20,578 nt of DNA from Hypsibius dujardini (taxonomy: Eukaryota; Tardigrada; Eutardigrada; Parachela; Hypsibiidae), in assembly GCA_001579985.1 (NCBI GenBank), contig LRSR01013621.1, forward strand, positions 1 through 20,578, read 5' to 3'. How positions within the stretch are numbered: position 1 is the stretch's first letter; the number at the start of each line of letters is the position of its first letter. The position numbers were made by a program, and so were the translations under genes. The notes beneath the pieces are model-generated. The model made no database searches. It was not told where the DNA came from and saw nothing but the letters and a program-made list of their open reading frames with translations. Shown here piece after piece: positions 1-9,253 of the stretch.

Positions 1-1387
1 ATTTTGCTTATGCTTTATGTTTACTAGGGAATGGGAAAGTCGCACAATCAATTACTGGATGTTCACGTTTCCTGCTCCACCCATCCGTAAGTCTTATATC
101 GGTACAGCCTTCAAGATATCAGGACAGCACAAAGGCGTAACGGAATGTTAGGAAAATGGGAAAAAATTAGCTTACCCCAACAATTTTTATTTAAATTAAT
201 TCAAAAACTGCCAGTGGTAACCGAAATCGGATAATACATCTTGCGAGCGGAGGCGGGGAGGGGTGATGACATTTAAAAAAAATCCGGAAAAAAATGAATA
301 AACAACGTTAATTTCAAACAAAATTGTCCCGACAATTGGGCAGTTCTTCTAAAAATTCAAATCAATTATTTCACTCAGCCCCCACCGGAGTATTAATTAA
401 ATGGGGATTAATCAAATTGGCCGTTGCCACAGCTCCGTCTCTGATGCATCATAGGTGATGATATCCATTCAAAGTATTATATTTTAAAATGTTTTCTAAG
501 CGGATTCCGATAACGGTAACGGTTTGTCGGTTTGTTAATTCGGTTTAACCTCGAGCAGATGTGTGCGGGTGCTTCATTCATTGATTTTAGGCTAATTAAG
601 TAAACATATTTGGCCGCTTGATTTCTTGATTTACTAGCATTGGGCTACTAAACAACAGACAAGTTTCCTCGGTGAAATAATCAACTCAGTGAGTGTCAGA
701 TGCAACAAATTAGTTAGAGAAACAAATCTTCTCCAAGTGAGACAAATTTAAATCTCAGCCGAAAAGCAGAGATATAGCTTGCAAGATGATGTCAATCAAT
801 TCAATCAATCAAAGACCAGCGCATGATACGGTAGAGCCTACCAAAACGTTCTACAATTCCAATATAAACTGCCGAAAACCCACACGTCACAAAATGAGTT
901 ATAGTGTGTTCATCCTTTGGATGGTGGCAAGGAAACCAGCAATCCAGAAAGTAATAATTCCGCGATAAAAAGTAAACATCATCAGCAGATTGCACAGCAA
1001 AGTCGGGTTGGAATGCCATCCGTAAGAATTGACATAACTTTCCGTACATTCGCTTCCAGTCGCCGCAGATGGTTTCAAAAACTGAGGAAATGAATTTCTT
1101 ACGCATTTCATATTTTAGGTGTAGAATTAAATGGTCAATCTCGTATCGATGAGAACCTAAAGATGACCGCGATGCGTCTATGTACTTTTATCGTGTTCCA
1201 TTAAAGATCGATCGATAGGAGCAATGTTACGCCCCCTTTCGTGACGTCACGAAACCGTATCGCATTGTTATCGTTTCCGGGGTCCGTTTAGAAACCTCTC
1301 TATTATGAAAGAATGATATACTATAACGATGAGCTCCTGATGATTCACATAACACCCACAAATTTTGTGTTTTGGAATGATTTTTAG
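1..1387. other. AT-rich region without a recognised gene
   Basis: The sequence is AT-rich with frequent stops in all frames. The short open frames between 786 and 1111 on both strands have no recognisable domain, no coding-like composition and no convincing splice signals. The region is either upstream intergenic DNA or an intron of the gene whose last exon starts at 1388. The one structured site I see is the palindrome at 1237-1254. Confidence 0.5.
1237..1254. promoter_or_regulatory. 18-bp perfect palindrome with a CRE core
   Basis: TTTCGTGACGTCACGAAA reads the same on both strands and contains TGACGTCA, the consensus cAMP-response element bound by CREB/ATF bZIP dimers. It is about 130 bp before the exon at 1388. 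Single TGACGTCA octamers also occur at other places in the window, so the octamer alone is weak evidence; the symmetric flanks make this copy stand out. Its role is inferred only. Confidence 0.35.
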
Positions 1388-1773
1388 AACGGCGATCTTC
1401 CTCATTAGGGGAGACGGCTTATGAGTTCCTGACATTCTTCTTCGTCCTCCTAATCAGTATCTCCAGAGCAATCTGCAAGAAGAAGAATCGGCAATCCGTT
1501 GAGGCCGTCGTTGCTGTTTCAGACGTTGAAACCGCTGCCACCACTCACACCATTGAAGTTGACGTTTTCAGGCCATGCACTCCCGAAGTCCCACCACCGC
1601 TATCACCACCAATCTCGGACGACATTGGACGCGCCGCCGCTGAGGACGATCTGCCGCCACAATACTCCCAGGAATTTCTGGATCTGCCACCGAGTTATAG
1701 CGAAGTTGCACAGGAGGATCCTATGTTGTCGACCGGCAGTGGCTGCAGCATCCCAAACAGAACCATCAGATAG
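1388..1773 (+). CDS. Last exon of a membrane protein with a cytosolic PPxY tail (partial)
   Basis: The exon follows a TTTTTAG 3' splice site and, entered with two leading bases, stays open for 127 codons to TAG at 1771-1773. The first 20 or so residues end in a hydrophobic stretch (FLTFFFVLLISIS) followed by RAICKKKNR. This fits a transmembrane helix with a positive stop-transfer edge. The rest is a Pro/Ser/acidic tail with PPPLSPP, then PPQY and PPSY about 10 residues apart. PPxY motifs are known ligands of WW domains in Nedd4-type ubiquitin ligases, so the tail may recruit such a ligase for endocytosis or sorting (inference). Upstream exons are not identified; they may lie before the window or be hidden in 1-1387. 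No family is assigned. Confidence 0.55.
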
Positions 1774-1895
1774 TAGACATTAGACAGGCTTTCTTGCCCA
1801 GGTTTGGTGTACCCGGAAATCAACAGTCCGATTACTTATTTGAACAGATATGAGCACACAAGCGCCACAAAATGTTGGCTCGAATTTGGAGCTAG

Positions 1896-2219
1896 ATGAT
1901 TTTGTTTATGTTAAGCTATTCCGTTACTGCAAATGTTATTCAAGTCGAAATCGCATATTCCGGATTCTTCAATCATGTGAACGACCTGTCACTGGGCTAT
2001 CACGGCGCAGCGTTCGACGGATTGACATTGGACGCCGAAAGCGTGAACTTGATTGCCGCTTGGTACTACCGTCGTCGTAATGTATCCGGTATGATCAGAA
2101 TCATCATCACTCCCGGTGCGCATTATGACGGTAGGCGGGTTGACGCTGTCGTCATACATCAACAACACACACACATCGGTATCGTCACTGGAGCACAAGT
2201 CCAGGCGGCCCATGTGTAA
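1896..2219 (+). CDS. Possible small protein or isolated exon, unknown
   Basis: An open frame of 107 codons starts with ATG and a short hydrophobic run (MILFMLSYSVTA) that could be a weak signal peptide, and ends at TAA. The body is mixed and protein-like (for example DLSLGYHGAAFDG, NLIAAWYYRRR), without low complexity, and GC is higher than in the flanks. No domain is recognised. A second frame at 1850-2080 overlaps it and looks less protein-like. It could be an exon of a longer gene: GTATGA at about 2091 could act as a donor. Confidence 0.25.
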   Translation: MILFMLSYSVTANVIQVEIAYSGFFNHVNDLSLGYHGAAFDGLTLDAESVNLIAAWYYRRRNVSGMIRIIITPGAHYDGRRVDAVVIHQQHTHIGIVTGAQVQAAHV

Positions 2220-3420
2220 TTCACGTCCGAAGGTGTGACGTCATGGTACGAGCCCCAGCGGCTGGGTCGGCATACTGAAGACAGCAAGACGGCAAGGCAA
2301 CAGGCAGGAAGCCAAGCCCACCGAGGTAGCATTGGTCTCCGATTGCTCAACCGGCGCGCGCGCCCGCCTTCACCCCTTATTTCTGTCTGTTGAGGAAAGC
2401 TTTGGCCAATCGGCGTGTCTGTGACCGCCCACTACCAGAATGGCTTTAACTCTGTTAATCTTTTTGGCCGTTGTTCGGAGAGAATTGGTCCGAACTCGGA
2501 CCACCTGTTTCATTGTCTTCTTTTTACGGGATTTTATCAGGGGTCAAGGGGTGTCGCTCATCATCCCTGGGGGATTTTCCTTTTTTCTCTCCTGTGACTT
2601 TCTCTCTAGGATAGCTTGAACTCACGTTTTACTTCGGTGTTTTTGACTTCTTTCCAGTCGAGATCTCCCTGTTGTTTGGAGAACCGCAACCTTGTACTTC
2701 CTTTAATTATTCGTAATATATTTCACCGAATTACCCCTTGGGTTCTGGATCGCTTATTATTATTATTATTACTACCATCATCGTATGACGAACTATACGG
2801 TCTCACGACCAGCAGTCAGGCGCCAATCATTAGTACGGAAGCCACTTTAGGAACACATCAATCAACCTTCGCCACACACGACCCCCACACAAGTGACGCA
2901 GACACCCCTCCACACCATTAATCCTACGGGGAACTACGCAACCATCAAATGTGGTGACTCCGAGCCGTGAGAATTTTTTTTCTCCCCGCCTGCAAACTCA
3001 TCGTCACGCAGGAGAATTTCTGGTGGATTTGGAGGCCGCTACGCAATCTTCCGCAATTTTCTGCTGACTTATCGTGTTTATTCATCGTGATCGTTACCGT
3101 GTTTCCTTGACCTATTTGGAGTTGATTTTCACCCCTCCCGCCAAATCCACCCATAGCTGGAAATCGACCTCATTGCGGATCGACGTCCGTCGCTGGACAC
3201 CTCGGACACGGACGCCCATCGGAGCCACGCAGGTAGAAACACCTTCGTGGGTTGGTTGAAGGTTCTCTTTTTGGGGTTCAGGGTCCGAGGCGATTGTAGT
3301 TCAGTTAGGTTGCGAAGTGGTGATTCGTGTTTGAGTGTTAGTGTTTTGTCGTGCAGATTTTACTAGTATCGAGGATCCTGCTCATCTGGTACGTAGTGAG
3401 CGGTCTCATTCTTTTCAGGT
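2220..3420. other. Non-coding stretch before gene A, possible 5' leader
   Basis: No convincing protein is seen. The stretch has T/C-rich tracts, a short TTA repeat near 2756-2772 and several splice-like sites close to gene A: a CGCAG|GTAGAA donor near 3231, a TTTTGTCGTGCAG acceptor ending at 3356, and TCTCATTCTTTTCAG ending at 3420. These suggest an untranslated first exon and intron of gene A, but no ATG-led first coding exon could be fixed. Confidence 0.3.
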
Positions 3421-5743
3421 AGCTGAAGAGGTAGATTCCATTTTTTTTCATCCGCGTGATAAAGCCCTCGGAACCCGCTTAGCATTAGATTACCCAGTTA
3501 CTTTGGCCGATCCTCGTTCGAAATTCGTCCCTCCCAGGGCCGCAACCCAGTTCAAAGTCGGTCCCTCCGGAAACGCAACCTGTGTTGAAGTTGGGTCCTT
3601 AGGATCCGCACCTACCCACCCCAATATCGAAGGCGATACCTTCGGGGGCCCGGGTCTGCAGTTAATGCGGTCGGTGAAGGAGAAACGGACGAAATCACTC
3701 GCAGTCCCCCGGATCACAAAACCAGCTACGGACGAACTCACGGAACCAGTTAACGATACTACCGGTCGTCGAACCCTTCGCTCCAAGGGGAGCGGGGTCA
3801 CCCACGTTAGCCTCGCCGCACCGACTCGCACTCGAAATCTGCGCTCTACGACCGCCAAACCAGCGGCGCTCCCGATAACCCCAATCATTGCGGAACCGCC
3901 CATCTCACCGGCGAATTTCGGTCCAGAAGCGGAATCCGAATCCGATCGAACCCCCCAACGGTCGTCGAACCTCAGCCACCGACCAACTCGGAAATGTCTT
4001 CCAGCAATCGTCCCAATTCGACCCAGTATCGACGTCAGGAACAGCCGAATGGTATAGCCCCCAGGCCTACCACGCGTTCCCGACCGCGCAGCTGGCGCCT
4101 CCACCCGTGTCTCAGCCAGGCGTGCAGCCCCAGCTAGACGCGCAGCTCCGGATGGACGCGCGTCGCCTCAACCAGGAACAGCAGGGAGGGGCCGATATCA
4201 TTCCCCAACTGCAGCAGTTCACCGATCAACGTCACCCGGAGGGCAGACAGCAGTCTCAACGTCCTCTGGAGGAACAGCTCCAGCAGGAAGACATCCGGGA
4301 CCGGAATCGCCAAAATGTCGTGTCCCGCGATACGGATCACGATTCGGCCGATGCTAACAACGCAAACGTCCAGCGGAATGACGTCCGAACGGGAACAGTC
4401 AAAATTCCCTGGTCTGTAAAGCGGATCAAGCCTTGATTATCCAACTTGATGGGGCCCGTCATCGGAGCCACCAAAACTCCGGTCTTATGGCTCGGATCAC
4501 GGACACATAAACGCGGATGACTCACACGTCCAACAGCACAAAGCCCGGGACCGGAGCCGCCATAACTCCTTGTCCGGGGGGTTGAACCACGCTCCGGTCA
4601 ACTTGGACGTCTCACAGGTCAGCCGTCCGGACTGGCAGCGGGTGGCCCAGCAGAACGCTCGGACTGTGGAAGAACTTCGATCACAGCTAACGGACCAGTC
4701 CAGGCTGTGCGCCCAAGAGGTGGCCGACATGCGGGCGTTAATTACGCGCCGCAGTGACTCAGCTCTCGGAGCACCGCAACCGGGTCAACAGTCCCAATTG
4801 CTCCAGCGGTCGCACGCCCAAGGGGCATCGAGCATGAATATCAACCAGCAGTTGGATCACCAGACGCGTGATCCGAGGGTCACGCCCTCACTGTTTGGAC
4901 CATCCGTGACCTTCGCGGATCAGGTGGATTCCCAGGGGCGCCACTACGGTGGACACGGACAGACACAGCCGGTGTCTTTCCAGCGCCAGGTCACCCAGAT
5001 TACGGCTCTGACGATGCTGGCACATGCAGCAACAACGTCCACTCAGCGTCATCTGCTTGGGGACGCCCGGCCAACGGTCGGATCTCGAGCCACTTAGGGC
5101 ACCACAGTACTTGGCCCGCACGACAACACACCCGGCCGATCCGTCACTCCTCGTCCCTCAACCGGAGGAGTCCTGGCAGGTGAAAATCCTCCGTAATCAG
5201 GCGTTGAGGAAGGACCAGAAAATCAAGGAGTTGGAACGGATGCTGGAGCAGAAGCTGGCCGACGCGTCATGTCGGCCGGTGAAATTTGTGTCGTCGGCCA
5301 ACAGCACCTTCCGGCCGGTGATTCCGAGTCATGTCGGAGACCAGGCGACGCAACAACAGCAAAGACCATCGACACCGAGACTGGTGCTGGCCCCCCAGCC
5401 CAGTCACAGGGACGTCCAGGTGGGTCCCGTGCCGGCCAGACGACTAGGTTACGGCGAAATCGAAGGTCTCGATACATACGCCGGCCCGGACTGGGAGGGT
5501 TACGTCCCACCCAAGTTCACGTACGCTTTCGGCGACTTTTGCGAAAGAGCCTGCCAGGAGCGACCGTCCCGTCCCAAGGAACGTCCGGGGGAGACTACCC
5601 AACCAGACACCCCGGAGCATGATGGACGCTCGCGAACCCAGGTCGGGGCCACCGGGAAACTCGGTCAAGGACAAAACGGGTCAGGAATCACCCAGGCACC
5701 CCTGGCCACGGACCCACTTGTGGATCAGTGGAGCTACCCAACT
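3421..5743 (+). CDS. Gene A, N-terminal part: low-complexity, Gln-rich and coiled-coil region
   Basis: The longest open segments run in frame 2 to about 3960, frame 3 to about 4415, frame 1 from about 4468 to about 5090, and frame 2 to 5743. One candidate intron that restores the frame is 4416-4467 (GTAAAG...CGGAG). The changes near 3920-4005 and 4990-5107 have only weak sites. The protein is rich in Pro, Ser, Arg and Gln. It has helical stretches such as RTVEELRSQLTDQSRL (about 4660-4710) and KDQKIKELERMLEQKLADAS (about 5212-5270) that read as short coiled coils. Low-complexity and coiled-coil N termini are common upstream of Gag capsid domains, and the capsid-like exon lies downstream on the same strand. 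The first exon and start codon are not identified. Decay by real frameshifts is the alternative. Confidence 0.45.
4416..4467 (+). other. Candidate intron in gene A (52 bp)
   Basis: GTAAAG donor after a complete frame-3 codon; the acceptor ...CATCGGAG leads straight into the open frame 1. A second acceptor at 4535-4536 (CCAACAG) would also keep the frame. This explains the stop at 4434 and the frame change. Confidence 0.3.
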
Positions 5744-5778
5744 CCCTACGGATAACTCTCAGACTGGATTCCAGGCTG
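5744..5778 (+). repeat. Left terminal inverted repeat
   Basis: The first 16 bases match the right end perfectly and the remainder matches imperfectly. It lies directly after the CT at 5742-5743. Confidence 0.75.
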
Positions 5779-6102
5779 AACACTGTAATAAGCCTGTAAA
5801 GAGGCTGAAATCAGACTGTTTATAAGATGGATGCGCCCAGCCTGTCTTTTCGTTGTAATGTAGCCTAGAATACAGGCTATATTTTCGAAATTTTTCCGCC
5901 CCGTGCAAGACAGTTTGAAAGTTCCCAACTGACGCGGGAGGTTAGTTCCGTGTGCAGACCGCTTGGCTTGGTTTGAGACTTGGAATTCAGTTGAGACTTG
6001 TCTTGCTTCGCCTGGCGTTGAAAAAGTTAATCTGCTGTTTTTGTTGTTTTGCGTAAATTGCGACCAATTAGTCTGTTATCGAATCATGTGAGTTTTAGTA
6101 TT

Positions 6103-6377
6103 ATGAGACATCAGAGGATTTGTGTTTCCGTTTTGTTGTTGTTGCTGTGTGGAAGCTGGCTGGATCCAACGGTGACAACGTATCGCCTTTGCTTGCTCGG
6201 TATGTCAAGTTTCCACTTCAAATTTCAATCTTTAAATTGCTGATAAGATTTTAATCTTTAGATTGCCGATGCGGACACGCCGGCAGTGAAAGTGCAGATT
6301 GTGGAGCCGGGAAGCGCGAAAAGTGGCAAGGCTACGCAGGCGAAAGAGATTGTGAGGGCGCTGTCGACCTCGAATAA
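6103..6377 (+). CDS. Possible small secreted-protein gene carried inside the transposon
   Basis: ATG at 6103 opens a typical signal peptide: a basic start, then VSVLLLLLCGSW. The exon ends at 6199 before a GTATGT donor; an acceptor ATCTTTAG ends at 6261. Spliced this way the frame reads a Cys-containing mature part (DCRCGHAG, SADCGAG, RDCEG) and stops at TAA 6375-6377, giving about 70 residues. A different frame of the second exon is also protein-like (starts IADADTPAVKVQ). It could splice from a GT at 6386 to a TTTTTTTACAG acceptor near 6749, but its phase does not match the signal-peptide exon. The gene is either captured host sequence or a decayed copy. Function unknown. Confidence 0.35.
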
Positions 6378-6404
6378 TCTTTTAGGTTCGTGTGAGGAGT
6401 TATT

Positions 6405-6680
6405 GATTGATCAGTTGATCGACAAGTTCTTACTGGTGATTTTTGGAGTGTGCTTGGTTGGTTGATTGATCGGTTGATTGATGAGTTTATACTAGTGATT
6501 TTGAATTGTGCTTGGTTAGTCGATTGATCGGTTGATTGACGAGTTTGTACTGGTGATTTCTGTATTGTTTGGCTGGTTGATTGATCGGTCGATTGACGAG
6601 TTTGTACTGGTGATTTCTGTATTGTTTGGCTGGTTGATTGATCGGTCGATTTTCGGATTGTGCTTGGTTGGTTGATTGAC
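6405..6680. repeat. Minisatellite, about four copies of a 57-61 bp unit
   Basis: The block GAGTTTGTACTGGTGATTTC recurs at 6541 and 6598, with diverged forms near 6422 and 6483. Between them are runs of TTGATTGATCGGTTGATTG. The two central copies are almost identical, so the array expanded recently. It lies in the non-coding middle of the transposon. Confidence 0.75.
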
Positions 6681-7193
6681 TGCTATTTTCAGCAGAGGTT
6701 TCGGATTCAGTGCTTGTAAAGAAACGTGCTTTTTGTGTTTTTTTTACAGATCGCTCTGCAAGCCTACAACAGAAATGGGATCTCATATCTCTTCCGCTTA
6801 ACTTCCCAAACTTTGCCACCCTACCGCTTTAGCTCGAATCTTGATCTAATATGTTGGCACTGTTGGTTTAATTCTTTTGTTTTCAATTTGAATGTGGCCT
6901 GGGCGAATTACCGGAAATTAATCGATCATTTTCATTGGTCTATAAAAGACACGCCCATAGGGCAATGCAATTTTTAATTGGTCGAATCGCTGAAAACAAC
7001 AGGGTGGAAACCAGCTTGGCATAGGGCCGACCCGTGCTAAATTCGCATAGGGACCCAGGCTGTATCCAGCCTGCCTTCCAGCCAGGTCAGTCAGTGTCGT
7101 ATATAAGCTGGAAGTCATGGAACATTCCAGTCTCTTCATTCAGCTATTTTGACTGGATTCCAGCCTGTTTTAACATAGTCAAAATAGGCTGCA

Positions 7194-7228
7194 TCCAGGC
7201 CGGAACCAGTCAAGAGTTATCCGTAGGG
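7194..7228 (-). repeat. Right terminal inverted repeat
   Basis: Reverse complement of the left end: the outer 16 bases are identical and the inner part is diverged. It is followed by CT at 7229-7230. Confidence 0.75.
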
Positions 7229-7230
7229 CT

Positions 7231-7573
7231 GTTCACATCGATGCGATGCTCGAAGCAGCGGCGTCCAACCCCAGGGGGACCCGAGCCATAGCCATCGCGT
7301 ATCAGGGGGGTAAGGACCAGTCGACTGCTCAACAGGCCTCCGGCCGGGACACGGCTCAGATGGCGGCCCCGGCAGCTATATCGACGGGTACCACGTCCAA
7401 AACATATGGCGGATTACCAAACCAACAACAGTCAGGCCAAGGAGCGGGAGATCCGCCGCATGGCGGAAACGGCCAACCGCCGTGGAGCGGTTGGCCGTTT
7501 CCGCTCAGCAGTCTATGCTTGGTCTTCCAAATCAGACGATGTCGGTCCGCAACCATGGGTACCAACGCCGGCC
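7231..7573 (+). CDS. Gene A, segment after the transposon
   Basis: Frame 1 is open from the insertion point (7231) and frame 2 is open from about 7406. The frame-2 part has a helical, charged stretch (QAKEREIRRMAETANRR) followed by Pro-rich sequence and looks like the continuation of gene A. I could not find a good splice pair that joins frame 1 to frame 2 here. GTAAGG at 7310 is a good donor, but no acceptor in the right phase follows. A true frameshift is therefore possible in this segment. The segment also contains the perfect hairpin at 7463-7504. A TAG at 7634-7636 further on is explained by the next intron. Confidence 0.35.
7463..7504. repeat. Perfect 18-bp inverted repeat with 6-base loop inside coding sequence
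   Basis: GCGGAAACGGCCAACCGC (7463-7480) and its exact reverse complement (7487-7504) flank CGTGGA. The stem is GC-rich and would form a very stable hairpin in RNA. It sits where the open frame of gene A changes from 1 to 2. Confidence 0.85.
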
Positions 7574-7636
7574 GTGATTGGAGGACAACAGCCGGCCGCG
7601 CCGGCACCGACCGTGCATATCCAACCGGATGCGTAG
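7574..7636 (+). other. Candidate intron in gene A (63 bp)
   Basis: GTGATT donor after a complete codon; the acceptor GATGCGTAG contains the only in-frame stop of this stretch, and frame 2 goes on at once after it. The donor is weak, but the removed length and phase fit. Confidence 0.3.
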
Positions 7637-7786
7637 TCCGTCCCGCAATACGGGATAGCACCGCAACCGGCCCAACAGATGCAGGGAGGAGTGCCTAGTA
7701 GTGGGGTGGGGCCATACGGATCACCCTACGGGGCCATCCCGCAATACGGATTCCAGGTCGAGTCAACTTGGCAGTACCCAACGATG
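7637..7786 (+). CDS. Gene A, Gly/Pro/Tyr-rich linker before the capsid domain
   Basis: Fifty codons in frame 2, open on both sides of the candidate introns. The composition is low-complexity, with repeated short motifs such as VPQYG, GPYGSPYG and IPQYG. Flexible linkers of this kind commonly precede Gag capsid domains. It ends with ATG followed by GTAGCG, the proposed donor at 7787. It is read as the segment joining the helical part near 7406-7530 to the capsid-like exon at 7855. Confidence 0.4.
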
Positions 7787-7854
7787 GTAGCGGATACCAC
7801 CCGGTACAGCAACATGCCGATAGGCATGGGCTCGACGCGACGACGATCCGCCAG
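7787..7854 (+). other. Candidate intron in gene A (68 bp)
   Basis: GTAGCG donor after a complete codon and a GATCCGCCAG acceptor. It takes the frame from 2 to 1 exactly between the linker and the helical start of the capsid-like domain, where otherwise a 1-base deletion would have to be assumed. The same GTAGCG donor is proposed at 9178. Confidence 0.4.
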
Positions 7855-8826
7855 CGGATGGCACAGCAGGTGGCGGCGGACCCGAACATGCAGAAGTTCT
7901 ACGCTATGAAGATGGACCCGATTACGGTCCGGCCCTTCAACCCGGAAAGCGGCAAGTTCATCGTATTTTGGCCGTCCTTCATCCGGATGGGTTGCTGCAA
8001 AGGCTGGACCCGAGAGGACCAGTACATCGACGCCCTGCCACAGTTCATGGAGGGCACGGCTCTGAAGTTCGTCAATCGATTTCTTGAGCAGGACCTCGCC
8101 CGTCGGTTGCCGTTGTCTTACTACGAGGGTCGACTGGCGCAGGAGTACCGGACTAACCTTATCGACAAAATCAAGAAGTCGAAATCGAAACTGGAGGCAT
8201 TCCGGCTACAGCCGAACATGAAACCATTTCAGTTGTTCAACGAAATGGAGTCCCTCATCCTGGTATTTGCGCCCGGAATGGATGACTGGTCCAAGATCGA
8301 TTATCTCAAACGGACCCTCATCGACATTCCCGGTCTCACAAGTAAGTTTCAGTATCGACCGTTCAACTCGTACGAGGAGGCTAAGGCCGAGTACGAGAGG
8401 TGCGTGACCAAGTTTCGAGGCAAAATGGTCTACATCAAGGAGAAGACGGGCAACGTGGCCTTGGACGCCGGGAGTTACGTGTATTCGGCCACGCCCACGG
8501 GGTCCAGTTCGTCAAACACCGGATCCCAGGGAGACTACCCGCCCAAGCAGAAGCAGGACCAGAAGGGTCCGGCAGCGTGGACCGACAAACTCGCCAACAC
8601 TGTCCAGTCCATGGCGGCGTCACAACTGGCCCTCGTTGCGAAGCTCGGCGCCAACCGGACACAGGGACCGCATGAACAGGCGTCGGCTCCCCAACAACAG
8701 AACCGAAGTAAGTCGGTGGCAGCGCCCAATCCGTATCAAGAGGGGCCGTTCACCACGACATCGTTCACCATCGAAAAACACGCCGTGCGGTCGAACAACG
8801 GCTGTAACAGACTGTCTTCCGAGCGA
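7855..8826 (+). CDS. Gene A, retrotransposon Gag capsid-like exon
   Basis: An intact 324-codon frame. After a helical lead (RMAQQVAADPNMQKFYAM) comes the signature of Ty3-type Gag capsids: a PFNPESGKFIVFWPSF segment, W of GWTREDQ, then ALPQFMEGTALKF, which fits F.G....W..F...W......L...L.G.A. A mostly helical C-terminal half follows (KLEAFRLQPNMKPFQLFNEM, DYLKRTLIDIPGL). Capsid domains of this fold assemble into shells around RNA; domesticated members such as Arc and PNMA do the same in animals. The tail (from about 8450) is Ser/Gln/Pro-rich and has no CCHC zinc knuckle. It joins the next exon by a GTAAAG donor at 8827. Family assignment is from pattern only. Confidence 0.6.
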
Positions 8827-8889
8827 GTAAAGTCCTACCGATCCGGCACGTGGACGTCCCACCAGGACCGATTCAGGTCGGGATACTAG
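8827..8889 (+). other. Candidate intron in gene A (63 bp)
   Basis: GTAAAG donor after a complete codon and GGATACTAG acceptor. Its last three bases are the TAG that would otherwise end the capsid frame. Frame 1 continues open from 8890, so the splice removes the stop without changing frame. An alternative, GTAAGT at 8708 to an AG at 8823, leads into another frame that closes at 8970. Confidence 0.45.
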
Positions 8890-9177
8890 ACCTGCACCCG
8901 GGCGTTTGTCAGGATTCACTTCTCAACAATGATCCACCCGAACGGCAGGGAGACGTTCAACCAGCGTGACGTCACAGCTCCGGAGCTCGTGTACTTGCTC
9001 ATTCAGTATCCAAATGATTACATACCAAGGGAAGAAGAATACCGAACGCTGCGGGATCGGTTGATGACGGCCGACGTGATCAAGACAAGAGGGTGTTACC
9101 TCGTCGTGTCCCGGCAAACCCAAAGCTGCACGATTGCATGGACGGATCGTCAGGATTGGACATACTTGCAGATGAAG
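8890..9177 (+). CDS. Gene A, exon between capsid-like and OTU-like parts, unrecognised
   Basis: Ninety-six codons in frame 1 with ordinary globular composition, for example VTAPELVYLLIQYPNDYIP, EEEYRTLRDRLM and TRGCYLVVSRQ. I do not recognise a domain. An ATG at 8929 could also start a separate protein if the upstream splice is not used. It ends before GTAGCG at 9178. Confidence 0.45.
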
Positions 9178-9253
9178 GTAGCGCAAGCGGACCAAGATGG
9201 AAGAATGCGAGAAGGTCGCCGTCGTGAACGACTGTGAAATTGAAGTTGGCAAG
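9178..9253 (+). other. Candidate intron in gene A (76 bp)
   Basis: AAG|GTAGCG donor in phase 0; acceptor GTTGGCAAG leads into frame 2. The acceptor has a poor pyrimidine tract. Frame 2 has an own ATG at 9197, so overlapping ORFs are the alternative. Confidence 0.3.

Larger units (their letters stand above)
5744..7228. mobile_element. 1.49-kb DNA transposon with terminal inverted repeats, inserted in gene A
   Basis: The ends CCCTACGGATAACTCT (5744-5759) and AGAGTTATCCGTAGGG (7213-7228) are perfect 16-bp inverted repeats. The match continues imperfectly to about 35 bp through a GACTGG..TTCC..GCCTG block. Both subterminal zones carry scattered CAGGCTG/CAGCCTG copies (5769 to about 5870; about 7050-7195), like the subterminal binding sites of some DNA transposons. 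CT flanks both ends (5742-5743 and 7229-7230), consistent with a 2-bp target duplication. Taking out the element plus one CT makes the frame before 5743 run directly into the frame after 7231. A TA duplication inside the repeat (Tc1/mariner style) is possible but would leave a stop. No transposase is seen, so the element is non-autonomous. The superfamily is undecided; CACTA-like is one guess. Confidence 0.75.

Noticed and set aside
786-1111. Short ORFs on both strands
   Set aside because: AT-rich, no domain, no splice context, mutually overlapping.
6405-6680. CRISPR-like array
   Set aside because: Adjacent, nearly identical 57-61 bp units without unique spacers, in a eukaryotic transposon: a minisatellite.
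5744-7228. TA target duplication (Tc1/mariner) for the transposon
   Set aside because: Possible since TA lies at 5747 and 7224, but removal would leave a TAG in gene A, whereas the CT duplication restores the frame.
8700-8830. Programmed -1 frameshift between Gag and a downstream frame
   Set aside because: No XXXYYYZ heptamer in the right phase; the target frame has a TAA at 8805-8807, and a splice solution exists.
8824-8970. Frame-3 stretch with protein-like sequence after a GTAAGT donor at 8708
   Set aside because: It would need a weak acceptor (CCGAG), closes at 8970 and cannot be joined well to the next frame. The 8827-8889 intron explains the region with fewer assumptions.
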